The notes below the pieces were generated by a model. That model had not been told where the DNA came from. It made no database searches and saw only the letters and a list, made by a program, of their open reading frames with translations. From Macondimonas sp045864775 (GTDB lineage Bacteria > Pseudomonadota > Gammaproteobacteria > UBA5335), in the NCBI GenBank assembly GCA_045864775.1, contig BTVR01000002.1, positions 248,001 to 312,000 on the forward strand: a stretch of DNA of 64,000 bases, in the 5' to 3' direction. Both the position numbers and the translations under genes were made by a program. This document shows, piece after piece, positions 41,733 to 49,233 of this stretch; positions within the stretch are counted from its first letter, which is position 1, and every line of letters begins with the position of its first letter.

Positions 41733-43900
41733 GGCCGCGCCTCCTCCGCCGCGCCTTCGGTGCCGGCGATGTGGCGGAAGCCTTCGAGCAGGTCGTCCGG
41801 CAAAGGCGTGTCCTGCAGGCCCGGCGTGGCGCGGCCCTCCCACCAGTCGCCGGCCTCAGCGTAGTGCTGCCGCATGTAGCCGGCGAGCTGTTGCAGATCC
41901 TGCGGCATCACTTCGTCGGGGTCGGGCGCCGGCAGCGGCATGCGCACTTTCCAGAGGTTGCCGCCCTGCATCAGCGCGAAGGCTTGGCCCTTGGGAAGCC
42001 CGACGACGTGCGCCGGTTCGATCATCGGGACGCTCGTGCTGGAGATGCGGTCGTGGGTATTGGAGGTGAAGTCGGTCGGGCCGTGGATGTCGGAGCTGTC
42101 GGTGGCGCCGCTCATCAAGGTCGTGGCGTAGACCTCGACCTTGGGCAGTTGTCGGGTCAGCAGCTCCGCGGTCGCCGACTCGCGCACGCGCAACATGATC
42201 AGGTTGTTGAAATTACCAATCACCTGACCGGCCTTCGCCTTGCTGCCGATTCGTGCCTCGATGTCGCTGAGGGTCTGCGTGTAGGCAGTCATTTGCAGAT
42301 CCGCGCCGCCGCCCTTGTTGACGAGCGGGATGAATTCGTCGCCCATCAGTTCGTTGAATTCATCCGCGTGAACGTTGATGGGCACCCTCATGCCCGCTGC
42401 CGCGCCCGGCAGGCCGTCGTCGATGCCGAACTTGTAGATGTGCCCGGCGACCGACACGAGATCGCTGAACATGCTGTTGCCGACCGCTGCGGCGACTTCG
42501 GCATCCGATAGCGCGTCCAGGCCGATGTAGACGACGGCGCGCTTGCGCACGATCTGCATCCAGTCGAAGATCGGACGCGGGTCGTTGAGGTCCGAATAGT
42601 CGGGCGCCAGCAGCTGCGCGATCTTGCCGGTGGTCAGCTTCTCCAGCAGCGGCAACAGGCTGGCGACGATCTTGTCGAAGTAGGTACGGTCGTAGCGCAC
42701 GGCGCTGCGCAGGCCGTCCAGCACCGGGTCGTACACGCGCACCTGCGAGAGGTACTGTTCGAGCGCGACCACGCGCTTCTCGCGGCCGATCATGTTGCGC
42801 GGGATGTTCTTATCGTTGAGCCGCGCTTCGAGTTGGACGATCACCTCCCAGGCCTTCGGCTCCGTGCGCGCGAAGAAATGGCTGGCGTACTCGATGAACA
42901 GCGCGTCGATGTTGACGACGTGTCGCTGGATCAGCATGTAGTCCGGGCGCTGCCCCAGTTCCACGAGCGCGCGCGCGATGATGTTGACGAACCTCCACGC
43001 GAACTCCCGGAAAGCCGCCGAATTGCCTTCGCCAGAAAGCTGACCTGCAATGCGTGTGGCGACTTCGCTGATGCGGCTGAAGCGCCCCACGGCGTTGTAG
43101 CGCGCGCTGATTTCAGGCCAGCCCAAATGGAGGATGTAGAACTCGCGTTCGCGGCCGGCGCGCTTGGCCTCGACGTACATGCGCTTGAGCAGGTCCGCGT
43201 CGCCCTTGGGATCGAAGACGATGACCACTTCGTGCTCGCCCGCAGCGTTGCGCCGGCGGATGTCCTGCGTGATGAACAGCTCGGCCAGCCGCGTCTTCCC
43301 AACGCGCGTGGTGCCCAGGACCAGGGTGTGGCCTACGCGCTCGGGCAGCGGCAGGGACACGTCGACTTCGTTCGGTTCGATGCCGTGCAGCCGCGGCATG
43401 CCGCCGACCGGCGGCAGCGGCCGCGCGGGATTGAGCGGGCTGTCCCAGGCCAGTACCTTGGCGAGCCTGGAAACCGGGTAAGGCGCAAACTCCAGTCGCT
43501 CCTCGAGCTGGCGCGCGATGCGATAGGTCGCCGTCGGCTCGACGTAGCGCCGGAACTCTGGCCGGTAGGTCTGCATCAGCCGGTGCGTGTGCTGCTGTTC
43601 CCAGCGGAAGCCCTTGCCGATGAACAGCCGCTGCTGGCTGACCGGGACGTCGCGGCTGGTCATCACGTAGCGCGGCAGCCGGCGGATGTTGCGCCGGTAG
43701 CGCAGGATCACGAGCGCGTCGCGCAGGCGGATGGCGCCGTAGCCGAGGAAGGCCAAGGCGCTGCCCAGGCCCAGCAGCGGACTCAGCGCGAGCGACCACG
43801 GTGCCGCCAGGCACACCAGCGCGGCGCCCGCACACACCGCGACGGTGTAAAGCTCCACCGCTGGCCGCAGCAATACCTCGATCGAGTAGCGCTGGGCCAT
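41729..43900 (-). CDS. traD: TraD coupling ATPase (PFGI-1 class)
   Basis: 723 residues. Two N-terminal membrane helices (about 18-55), Walker A GTTRVGKT at 196-203, Walker B-like EVVIVFDPKGD, and HADEFNELMGDEF with MTAYTQTLSDIEARIG downstream. The hexameric type IV coupling protein delivers the TraI-DNA complex to the secretion channel. Confidence 0.95.
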   Translation of the reverse strand: MAQRYSIEVLLRPAVELYTVAVCAGAALVCLAAPWSLALSPLLGLGSALAFLGYGAIRLRDALVILRYRRNIRRLPRYVMTSRDVPVSQQRLFIGKGFRWEQQHTHRLMQTYRPEFRRYVEPTATYRIARQLEERLEFAPYPVSRLAKVLAWDSPLNPARPLPPVGGMPRLHGIEPNEVDVSLPLPERVGHTLVLGTTRVGKTRLAELFITQDIRRRNAAGEHEVVIVFDPKGDADLLKRMYVEAKRAGREREFYILHLGWPEISARYNAVGRFSRISEVATRIAGQLSGEGNSAAFREFAWRFVNIIARALVELGQRPDYMLIQRHVVNIDALFIEYASHFFARTEPKAWEVIVQLEARLNDKNIPRNMIGREKRVVALEQYLSQVRVYDPVLDGLRSAVRYDRTYFDKIVASLLPLLEKLTTGKIAQLLAPDYSDLNDPRPIFDWMQIVRKRAVVYIGLDALSDAEVAAAVGNSMFSDLVSVAGHIYKFGIDDGLPGAAAGMRVPINVHADEFNELMGDEFIPLVNKGGGADLQMTAYTQTLSDIEARIGSKAKAGQVIGNFNNLIMLRVRESATAELLTRQLPKVEVYATTLMSGATDSSDIHGPTDFTSNTHDRISSTSVPMIEPAHVVGLPKGQAFALMQGGNLWKVRMPLPAPDPDEVMPQDLQQLAGYMRQHYAEAGDWWEGRATPGLQDTPLPDDLLEGFRHIAGTEGAAEEARP

Positions 43901-43910
43901 GGCGGGCGCT

Positions 43911-44456
43911 TCACTGCTCGATGCCCGTGGCCGTCACCAGCACCGGGTAGTGGCGCAGCCCCAGGCGCGCGGCCAGGTCATCGCCTGCCGCGGGCGCGAT
44001 CGGCACGCCCGGCACCAGCTGGCGCAGCGTGCGGAGGCCCTCGACCGTCTCGACGTTGACGACCAGGCCCATCGCGCCGAGCGCACGCAAGGCGTCGGCA
44101 CGCTTGCTCAGCCAGGCGCGCGAACGGTCGTCATCGCCGACCAAGAAAATCGGCTTCAGGCCCGGTGCCTGGATCACCCTGCGGCTCACATCGCCGGGTG
44201 ACAGCCGTGCGGAGCGCACGGGCAGCATGTCGGCCTCGCTGAAGCGCGTCGCCGGCGGCCGCGGAACGTCGATGCGCGGCGTCGGCCGGTCGGTGCGCGG
44301 CTGGAGGTTCAGCGCTTCGTAGTACGGCAGCGCCGAGGTGCTACCCCGGTCCTCGACGACGACCAGCGGAGGCGACTGCCCGAACGCGGCCGGCATCGCC
44401 AGGGCCGATACCAGGCCATACAGCCAGAAACAGGAGCGAACGTGGCGAAGCGTCAT
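43911..44456 (-). CDS. ICE protein, TIGR03765 (PFL_4695) family
   Basis: 181 residues, signal peptide ending AAFGQS, then VVVEDRGSTSALPYYEALNL and a domain ending GLRHYPVLVTATGIEQ, the TIGR03765 pattern. Periplasmic; function unknown. Overlaps the PAPS-reductase-like gene by 4 bp. Confidence 0.9.
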   Translation of the reverse strand: MTLRHVRSCFWLYGLVSALAMPAAFGQSPPLVVVEDRGSTSALPYYEALNLQPRTDRPTPRIDVPRPPATRFSEADMLPVRSARLSPGDVSRRVIQAPGLKPIFLVGDDDRSRAWLSKRADALRALGAMGLVVNVETVEGLRTLRQLVPGVPIAPAAGDDLAARLGLRHYPVLVTATGIEQ

Positions 44457-45508
44457 GGCGGCGTGTCCTCAAAGTTGGGGGAAGTGCCTGCCGCCAGCGC
44501 GGAGGTGCGTGCAGCAGTGGCTTTGGTGCGGCGCGGTGGCGCCTCGCAGAGGCCGAGGTCGGAGGTGCATCCGCTGCCGGGCTGTTCGTCGAAGAACAGG
44601 GCGAACTGCCTGCCGCCGCGCGTCGTGCGGCTCCATGCCACCAGCGCGTCGATGCGGGAATAGGTGCCGGGACGATCAGCGTCGGTCGGATCGGTGACGG
44701 CGGGAAAGAAGGTGGCCGAGCGGCGCTTGTTGGCGGCCGATACCACGTCCTCCCATCGCCGGATGCGGTCGATGTGCGCGGAGAAGCGGTCGGCGATGCG
44801 GCGGAGCTCGTCCTTCCTGCAGTTGATGCAGGGCATGCAGCCGACGCGCCCCATGCCGAGGGCATACAGCGGGTTCGGGCGCATGCCGTGGCGCCGGTGT
44901 TGCGCCCAGACGTCCTCGATGCTCCAGCGGAAGATCGGCCGCCAGAGCATCGAGCCGGACTCGTGGCGGTTGAACCGCGGCTGTCGCGCGCGATGTGCGC
45001 TCTCGGCCGCGCGCACGCCCAGCCATTGCAGCACCGGGCCTTGCTTCAGCATCGGCCCGACGATCTGCGTCGTGATCGGGATTTCCTTGAGTTCGCCGGT
45101 GCAGAACTGCGCCATCCGCGACGGGAACCGGCCTTTGCTGATGCACAGGTCAAGGAAGGGATTCCCGGTCGGCTCGTGGAGTCGCGCGGCTTCCTGCACG
45201 ATCTCGTCCGCGATGCCCTGTTTCGGCCATTCGCGCAGCACGTAGTCGCGGTGGACGGCGAGCTGTCGGGAGAAGTCGGCCCTGACGGTCTCGACCCTCG
45301 GCCCGCCGGTGCGTTCGTGCAGGCGGGCAAGGTACTCGTGCGTCAGTTCGTGCTCGTTGCCGGTGTCGGCGAAGATGGCGCGGAACGAGCGGCCGGATTC
45401 AAGCGCCAGCAGGTAGACGGCGGTCGAGTCCTTGCCGCCGCTGACGTTGACTAGGTGCTGGATCTCGATGCCCGTCGCTGCCGGCTGGGCGCGCAGGGCG
45501 ACCGTCAC
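44453..45508 (-). CDS. Phosphoadenosine phosphosulfate reductase-family (DndC-like) protein
   Basis: 351 residues from a GTG overlapping the transglycosylase stop. The ATP-pyrophosphatase loop SGGKDS (23-28) and FADTGNEHELTHEYL are PAPS reductase/DndC features. GCMPCINCRKDEL supplies Cys ligands, perhaps for an iron-sulfur cluster as in DndC or tRNA thiolases. No dndA, B, D or E nearby. It is coupled on both sides into the transfer operon, although unrelated to secretion, so it is cargo riding on transfer expression. Substrate unknown. Confidence 0.88.
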   Translation of the reverse strand: MTVALRAQPAATGIEIQHLVNVSGGKDSTAVYLLALESGRSFRAIFADTGNEHELTHEYLARLHERTGGPRVETVRADFSRQLAVHRDYVLREWPKQGIADEIVQEAARLHEPTGNPFLDLCISKGRFPSRMAQFCTGELKEIPITTQIVGPMLKQGPVLQWLGVRAAESAHRARQPRFNRHESGSMLWRPIFRWSIEDVWAQHRRHGMRPNPLYALGMGRVGCMPCINCRKDELRRIADRFSAHIDRIRRWEDVVSAANKRRSATFFPAVTDPTDADRPGTYSRIDALVAWSRTTRGGRQFALFFDEQPGSGCTSDLGLCEAPPRRTKATAARTSALAAGTSPNFEDTPP

Positions 45509-46080
45509 GGCAGCACCCTCCGTGTGTCGGCGTCCAGCCGGTGGCGGCCGAGCACGCGCGCGAGGTGTTGGTCGACGCTGCGGCGGTAGCGCGCGGCGGG
45601 CGCGCCGCCGGCGGGACGGTGGTAGCGGCCGATCGCGACGAGCCAGTCCTCGCCGGGCGTGTGCTGCTCGCGCAGGATCTCGGCCGCGATGGCGAGGTTG
45701 ACGTAGGGGTCGAGCAGGTCGCAGGGCTGCCGGTAGCGATGCCGCTGGTAGCCGAGGTTGATCTGTCCGAGGCCGGCGTCGATGCGGGTCGCGGGCACCT
45801 GCCGCAGCGCCTGGTGCAGGCCGGTGCAGGCTTCGGCACGGGTGCTGTAGCGCTTCGAGACGCCTGCGACGTTCAGGCTCCACGGCCAGGGGATCAGTCG
45901 GCCGTTGAGGCGGGCGCCGCTTTCTTGCAGCGCCACCGCGTAGAGCACGGTGGACGGCACGCCGGCGCGCTGCGCGGCGAGCTGGTAGGCCGGCGGCGGA
46001 ACCTCCTGCGCTGCGGCGGCGAGCGTTGCCAACCCACACAGCAGGCCCAGTGCGAAGCGGGTTACCGCTGACGCTGCCAT
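45505..46080 (-). CDS. Lytic transglycosylase of the transfer system
   Basis: 191 residues with a signal peptide ending LAAAAQE. SLT-type fold: catalytic glutamate in LYAVALQESGARLNG, then GLGQINLGY and AIGRYHRPAG. It opens peptidoglycan for the conjugation channel (VirB1-like). Overlaps TIGR03759 by 19 bp. Confidence 0.93.
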   Translation of the reverse strand: MAASAVTRFALGLLCGLATLAAAAQEVPPPAYQLAAQRAGVPSTVLYAVALQESGARLNGRLIPWPWSLNVAGVSKRYSTRAEACTGLHQALRQVPATRIDAGLGQINLGYQRHRYRQPCDLLDPYVNLAIAAEILREQHTPGEDWLVAIGRYHRPAGGAPAARYRRSVDQHLARVLGRHRLDADTRRVLP

Positions 46081-46799
46081 TGGCCGCCGACCTGCCGCAC
46101 GACGGCGGGCAAGTCGCCCTGTACGCCCAGGGAGAGCCACCGGCCGGCATCGTGGTTGAGGGTGATGTGGCCGTTGCGCACCTTCGCCGGGTCGATGCGG
46201 GTGCGGCGCGCCCATTCGCGGATGCGCGCGTCGTCGCCGCGGCTGCCGACCACGTAAATGTCGAAGTTCGCGCCTTCGGCCTGCAGGCGCTGGACCGTCT
46301 CGTCGCAGCTGGTGCAGGCGTCCTTGACGAACACTGCCGTGCGCGCGCCGGCCTGCGCCATGCCGGGCGCTGCCGCGCCTGCGCCGGGCAGGTTGACCCG
46401 CTGCATGCCCGGAGCGAGTCGCTGCCAGGCCGCGTCGTAGGCGCGCTGGTAGGCCAGCAGCTTCTCCACGCGGCGGGCCTCGATCTGCACTTGCAGCTCG
46501 GCGAACCTGCGCCGCTCCTCGTCGCTGCGGGCTTCGATGCCCAGTGCGGTCAGCGGGTCGAGGTTGGGCGACGACAGGCCCAGCGGTCCCTGCATCAATT
46601 CGCGGTAGCGGGTCCACTCCTCCGGTCGTAGCCCCCAGTCGCGCGCCACGTCCTCATCGCTGCGTGCGATGGGGGCGGGTCGTTCACGGCTGGGAGCCAC
46701 GTTCGTTGCAGCAGCCTGCGACTGCTGCGCTATGGCGGTCTGCGGCGCGGTGGACAGGAGCGCGGCCAGCAGGCCCAAGGCGGTCGCGGTGTGCCTCAT
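46062..46799 (-). CDS. ICE protein, TIGR03759 family
   Basis: 245 residues with a signal peptide (SSAPQ-type, cleaved near AIAQQ). WGLRPEEWTRYRELMQGPLG is the family signature. The C-terminal part looks thioredoxin-like, with FVKDACTSCDETVQRL (C-TS-C), so a periplasmic redox role is possible. Confidence 0.9.
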   Translation of the reverse strand: MRHTATALGLLAALLSTAPQTAIAQQSQAAATNVAPSRERPAPIARSDEDVARDWGLRPEEWTRYRELMQGPLGLSSPNLDPLTALGIEARSDEERRRFAELQVQIEARRVEKLLAYQRAYDAAWQRLAPGMQRVNLPGAGAAAPGMAQAGARTAVFVKDACTSCDETVQRLQAEGANFDIYVVGSRGDDARIREWARRTRIDPAKVRNGHITLNHDAGRWLSLGVQGDLPAVVRQVGGQWQRQR

Positions 46800-46808
46800 T
46801 ACCGGCTC

Positions 46809-47456
46809 CTATCGCGCCGGCACAGGCAGGCGCCGGGTCTCGGTGCCGTGCCGTAACACCGCGACGTCGCCCTCGATGGCGGTCAGGCGCCAGCCGTCCG
46901 CCTCCTCGCCCGGCCGCAGCAGACGGACCTGGGCCAAACCACCGCCTTCGGCCGAGAGAATCGACAGGAAGCGCTCGCCGGCGCGTAGTTCGGCGCCGGT
47001 GATGCGGAACGCGGGCTCGACCGGCTTCGGCGGGGCGTCGGGCGCGGTGCTGCGAGGCGCTGCGGCGCGCGGTGCCGCCCGCGTGGTCAGCCGCGCCTCC
47101 AACTGTTCGATGCGCGTTTGCAGTGGTTGCAGCGCGTCGGCCGCCATGCGCTCTCCCAAAGACTGTTCGAGCGCCGCCAGCCTGCGGTCGAATGCCTGGC
47201 GATCGGTGTCGTAGCGCGCCTGCGGCACGGCGGCCGGCTGTTTGCGCGCCTGTTCCGAGTCCTGCGCAAGCTCGGCCAGGTGCTGTTCCAGCGCCGCGAC
47301 CTGCGTTCTCACGGTGGTGGTCTCGGCCTGATCGGCGAGCTTGGTCAGGGCGACGTGGTTGACCACCACCCCCATGCTGATCAGCAGCACCCAGGTGATG
47401 GCGGCGACACGCAGCATCGCCGCCCGCTGCGGTTGCGCGGAGCCCGGCATCGTCAT
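46809..47456 (-). CDS. ICE membrane-anchored coiled-coil protein
   Basis: 215 residues from MTMPGSAQPQRAAML. One membrane helix (about 17-35), a coiled coil (about 40-125), an Ala/Pro linker, and a small C-terminal domain (FRITGAELRAGERFLSIL). Belongs to the pilL-proximal genes of PFGI-1-class ICEs; I do not know a named function. 4-bp overlap with the preceding gene. Confidence 0.78.
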   Translation of the reverse strand: MTMPGSAQPQRAAMLRVAAITWVLLISMGVVVNHVALTKLADQAETTTVRTQVAALEQHLAELAQDSEQARKQPAAVPQARYDTDRQAFDRRLAALEQSLGERMAADALQPLQTRIEQLEARLTTRAAPRAAAPRSTAPDAPPKPVEPAFRITGAELRAGERFLSILSAEGGGLAQVRLLRPGEEADGWRLTAIEGDVAVLRHGTETRRLPVPAR

Positions 47457-48031
47457 GGCTGGACCTCCGTCGCGAGCGGGAAGGTCTGAACGTCGGCGTC
47501 CGGGTCGATCGGCGGCAGGGGTCGGGCTGGTGCCGCGGTGACGTGGCTGAAGCACACCAGTCGCGTGCCGTCGTCCACGTGCAGATCCCAGGCGGGACCG
47601 GTCAGGGTCAGCAGGGCATCGCGCAGCAACAGCGGTCCGAGCTGGTAGTGGGCGGCTGGCAGCGGGAGCCGGTCCAGGGAGTCGGTGTCCTGGCCGGTGC
47701 AGAGCTGATAGCCCGAGCGCCGCAAGACATGGCGCAGGGCGTCGGCGACAGTGGCATGCAGCGTGTCGGGGGCAGACACCTCCACGACCTGCAGCATCAG
47801 ATCCTGCTGCGCGGCACTCGGCGCCAACTCGATCAGGGTGTAGCGGCCGTAGCGGACCACCGGGACGAACTCAGGCGGCGGCTCCGGCGAGGCTGAAATC
47901 GGCGCGTCGGGTGGCGCCGAGGGCGTGGGAGTCGTCGCGCATCCACCGATCAACGCGGTCCAGAGCAGCGCGAGCACGCCGGGCAGCAGGCGGTGTTCGG
48001 GATGGTGAAACCAGGGATGGGATGGGCACAT
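47453..48031 (-). CDS. pilL: PilL N-terminal-domain lipoprotein (ICE)
   Basis: 192 residues. Lipoprotein signal with GGCATT (lipid Cys at about 31), Pro-rich linker, then RYGRYTLIELAPSAAQQDLMLQVVEV and the AVADALRHVLRRSGYQLC secretin-like N-domain, as in TIGR03748/PilL proteins of PFGI-1-class ICEs. First gene of the unit down to TIGR03747; the shared motif is 59 bp upstream. Confidence 0.88.
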   Translation of the reverse strand: MCPSHPWFHHPEHRLLPGVLALLWTALIGGCATTPTPSAPPDAPISASPEPPPEFVPVVRYGRYTLIELAPSAAQQDLMLQVVEVSAPDTLHATVADALRHVLRRSGYQLCTGQDTDSLDRLPLPAAHYQLGPLLLRDALLTLTGPAWDLHVDDGTRLVCFSHVTAAPARPLPPIDPDADVQTFPLATEVQP

Positions 48032-48089
48032 GGCATGGCGTCCTGAAGCGTCGAGCCATCACCATCGCCGCGGCAGCATCTTCCGACAG

Positions 48090-48120
48090 CAAACAAAGCG
48101 AATCCTTTGGCGTCCGATTT
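48090..48120 (-). promoter_or_regulatory. Shared transfer-unit motif, copy 4
   Basis: Minus strand AAATCGG (48120-48114), 16 bp, TTTGTTTG (48097-48090), 59 bp before the pilL-like start. Boxes and spacing are identical to the copy at 30589-30619. Confidence 0.6.
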
Positions 48121-48137
48121 GCCGGCGTGGTGGTGTG

Positions 48138-48164
48138 AAAAAAAGACGGCCCCGAAGGGCCGTC
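48138..48164 (-). terminator. Rho-independent terminator
   Basis: Minus strand GACGGCCC (48164-48157), loop TTCG, GGGCCGTC (48152-48145), then seven T (48144-48138). It ends the 48.2-48.6 kb gene and insulates the transfer operon promoter. Confidence 0.9.
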
Positions 48165-48185
48165 GTGATGCTGGAAATGCGAGGA

Positions 48186-48626
48186 TCAGCCGCGGGCTTT
48201 AATCAAGCCCGGATCGGCATCCGCGATCTGGACGTGTGCCCAACAGCGGACCAGCTGACCGTTCTCGCCGACAGGGTGTTCGGCGATGGCTTCGCAGTCC
48301 TCGTCGGTATTGCTCTCGTCGTAGCAGATCACCTTGATGCTGCCGGTGTCGCAACACACCGAACGGACGAAACCGTCGGTCATGTCTATCACGACGATCT
48401 GGGGAACCAGGTCCAGCGTGTGGGCCGCCGACAGGATGGCGCCCTGTTCGGTGGCATCGAAGCAGACGAAGGGCCGTTTATAACCGGCTTCTGCAGCCAG
48501 CACCTCGGCCTTGTCGTAGTGGGCGCCGAGGCGGTACTCGGCCTGCGTCACGCTAACGGTAAAGATGGGCATGTCAGCCATGCCCGAAGCGCTGCGGGAC
48601 GCGACCGCAATGTGCAGGGGTTTCAT
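48186..48626 (-). CDS. Hypothetical ICE protein
   Basis: 146 residues, acidic, no membrane segment. Two cysteine clusters (SVCCDTGSIKVICYDE, EDCEAIAEH) might bind metal. No recognised family. A good GGTAAGGAGC ribosome binding site precedes ATG 48626, after a leader with GGCC and CCTCG...CGAGG hairpins. A clear terminator follows. Likely a separately expressed soluble accessory protein. Confidence 0.7.
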   Translation of the reverse strand: MKPLHIAVASRSASGMADMPIFTVSVTQAEYRLGAHYDKAEVLAAEAGYKRPFVCFDATEQGAILSAAHTLDLVPQIVVIDMTDGFVRSVCCDTGSIKVICYDESNTDEDCEAIAEHPVGENGQLVRCWAHVQIADADPGLIKARG

Positions 48627-48713
48627 GGGATGCTCCTTACCTCGTTGTCGAGGCTATTGAAGGAAGAAAAGAGGTCAGCGGCTCGCATGGGCCATAGGCC
48701 AGGCTGGCCTTGG

Positions 48714-49145
48714 TCAATCACCGTGGCGGGGCGAAGACGTGGCATCCAGGCCCGGGTTCTCAGCGCCTGGCACCAGGTTGAAGTGAGAGACCAGATCGCC
48801 TATCGGCAACTGCTCGCTACTGATCTCGATGTCGGTGTGCTTGAGATACGCTGCAAACCAGAAATGGGTATCGGAGACGTTGAGCGTATCTGCTTCCGTG
48901 CGAACGAACCGGTCGTCTTCGACCGAGTCGGTCCGATCCAAGGCCTCCTCGTCGCTACACGACAAGTATTGGGCGCGGTAGTCGAACTTCTCGACTTTGT
49001 AGAGACCATGTGTCTTCACGACCGCTGAGAGAAGAAGAATCTCGCGCGCGGTAGAGAGGTCGATCGAGAATTCGACGGCGGCCGGCAGATCGGCATACTC
49101 GTCGGTGGAGGACACTTCTGTACGAAACAGCTTGTCGTCTTGCAA
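48714..49145 (-). CDS. Hypothetical ICE protein (TTG start)
   Basis: 143 residues, acidic (DDKLFRTEVSSTDEYADLP). The chosen start is TTG 49145, preceded by AAGGAG at 8-nt spacing; no ATG fits. Candidate soluble protein with YLSCSDEEALDRTDSVEDD. No family recognised. Follows the helicase terminator, so transcribed from its own promoter or by read-through. Confidence 0.62.
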   Translation of the reverse strand: MQDDKLFRTEVSSTDEYADLPAAVEFSIDLSTAREILLLSAVVKTHGLYKVEKFDYRAQYLSCSDEEALDRTDSVEDDRFVRTEADTLNVSDTHFWFAAYLKHTDIEISSEQLPIGDLVSHFNLVPGAENPGLDATSSPRHGD

Positions 49146-49192
49146 TGATGATTCTCCTTGGCAGGATGAGTGATGAGATAGGGATGCGTCAG

Positions 49193-49221
49193 AAAGAAGG
49201 CGGCCCCCTGAAGGGGCCGCC
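49193..49221 (-). terminator. Terminator after the helicase gene
   Basis: Minus strand GGCGGCCCC (49221-49213), 5-nt loop, GGGGCCGCC (49207-49199), then TTCTTTCT. It sits 12 bp after the helicase stop. Confidence 0.8.
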
Positions 49222-49233
49222 GGCATGGAGGAG

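Noticed and set aside
44453..45508. A dnd phosphorothioation system
   Set aside because: Only a DndC-like protein is present; no dndA, dndB, dndD or dndE homologue lies in the window.
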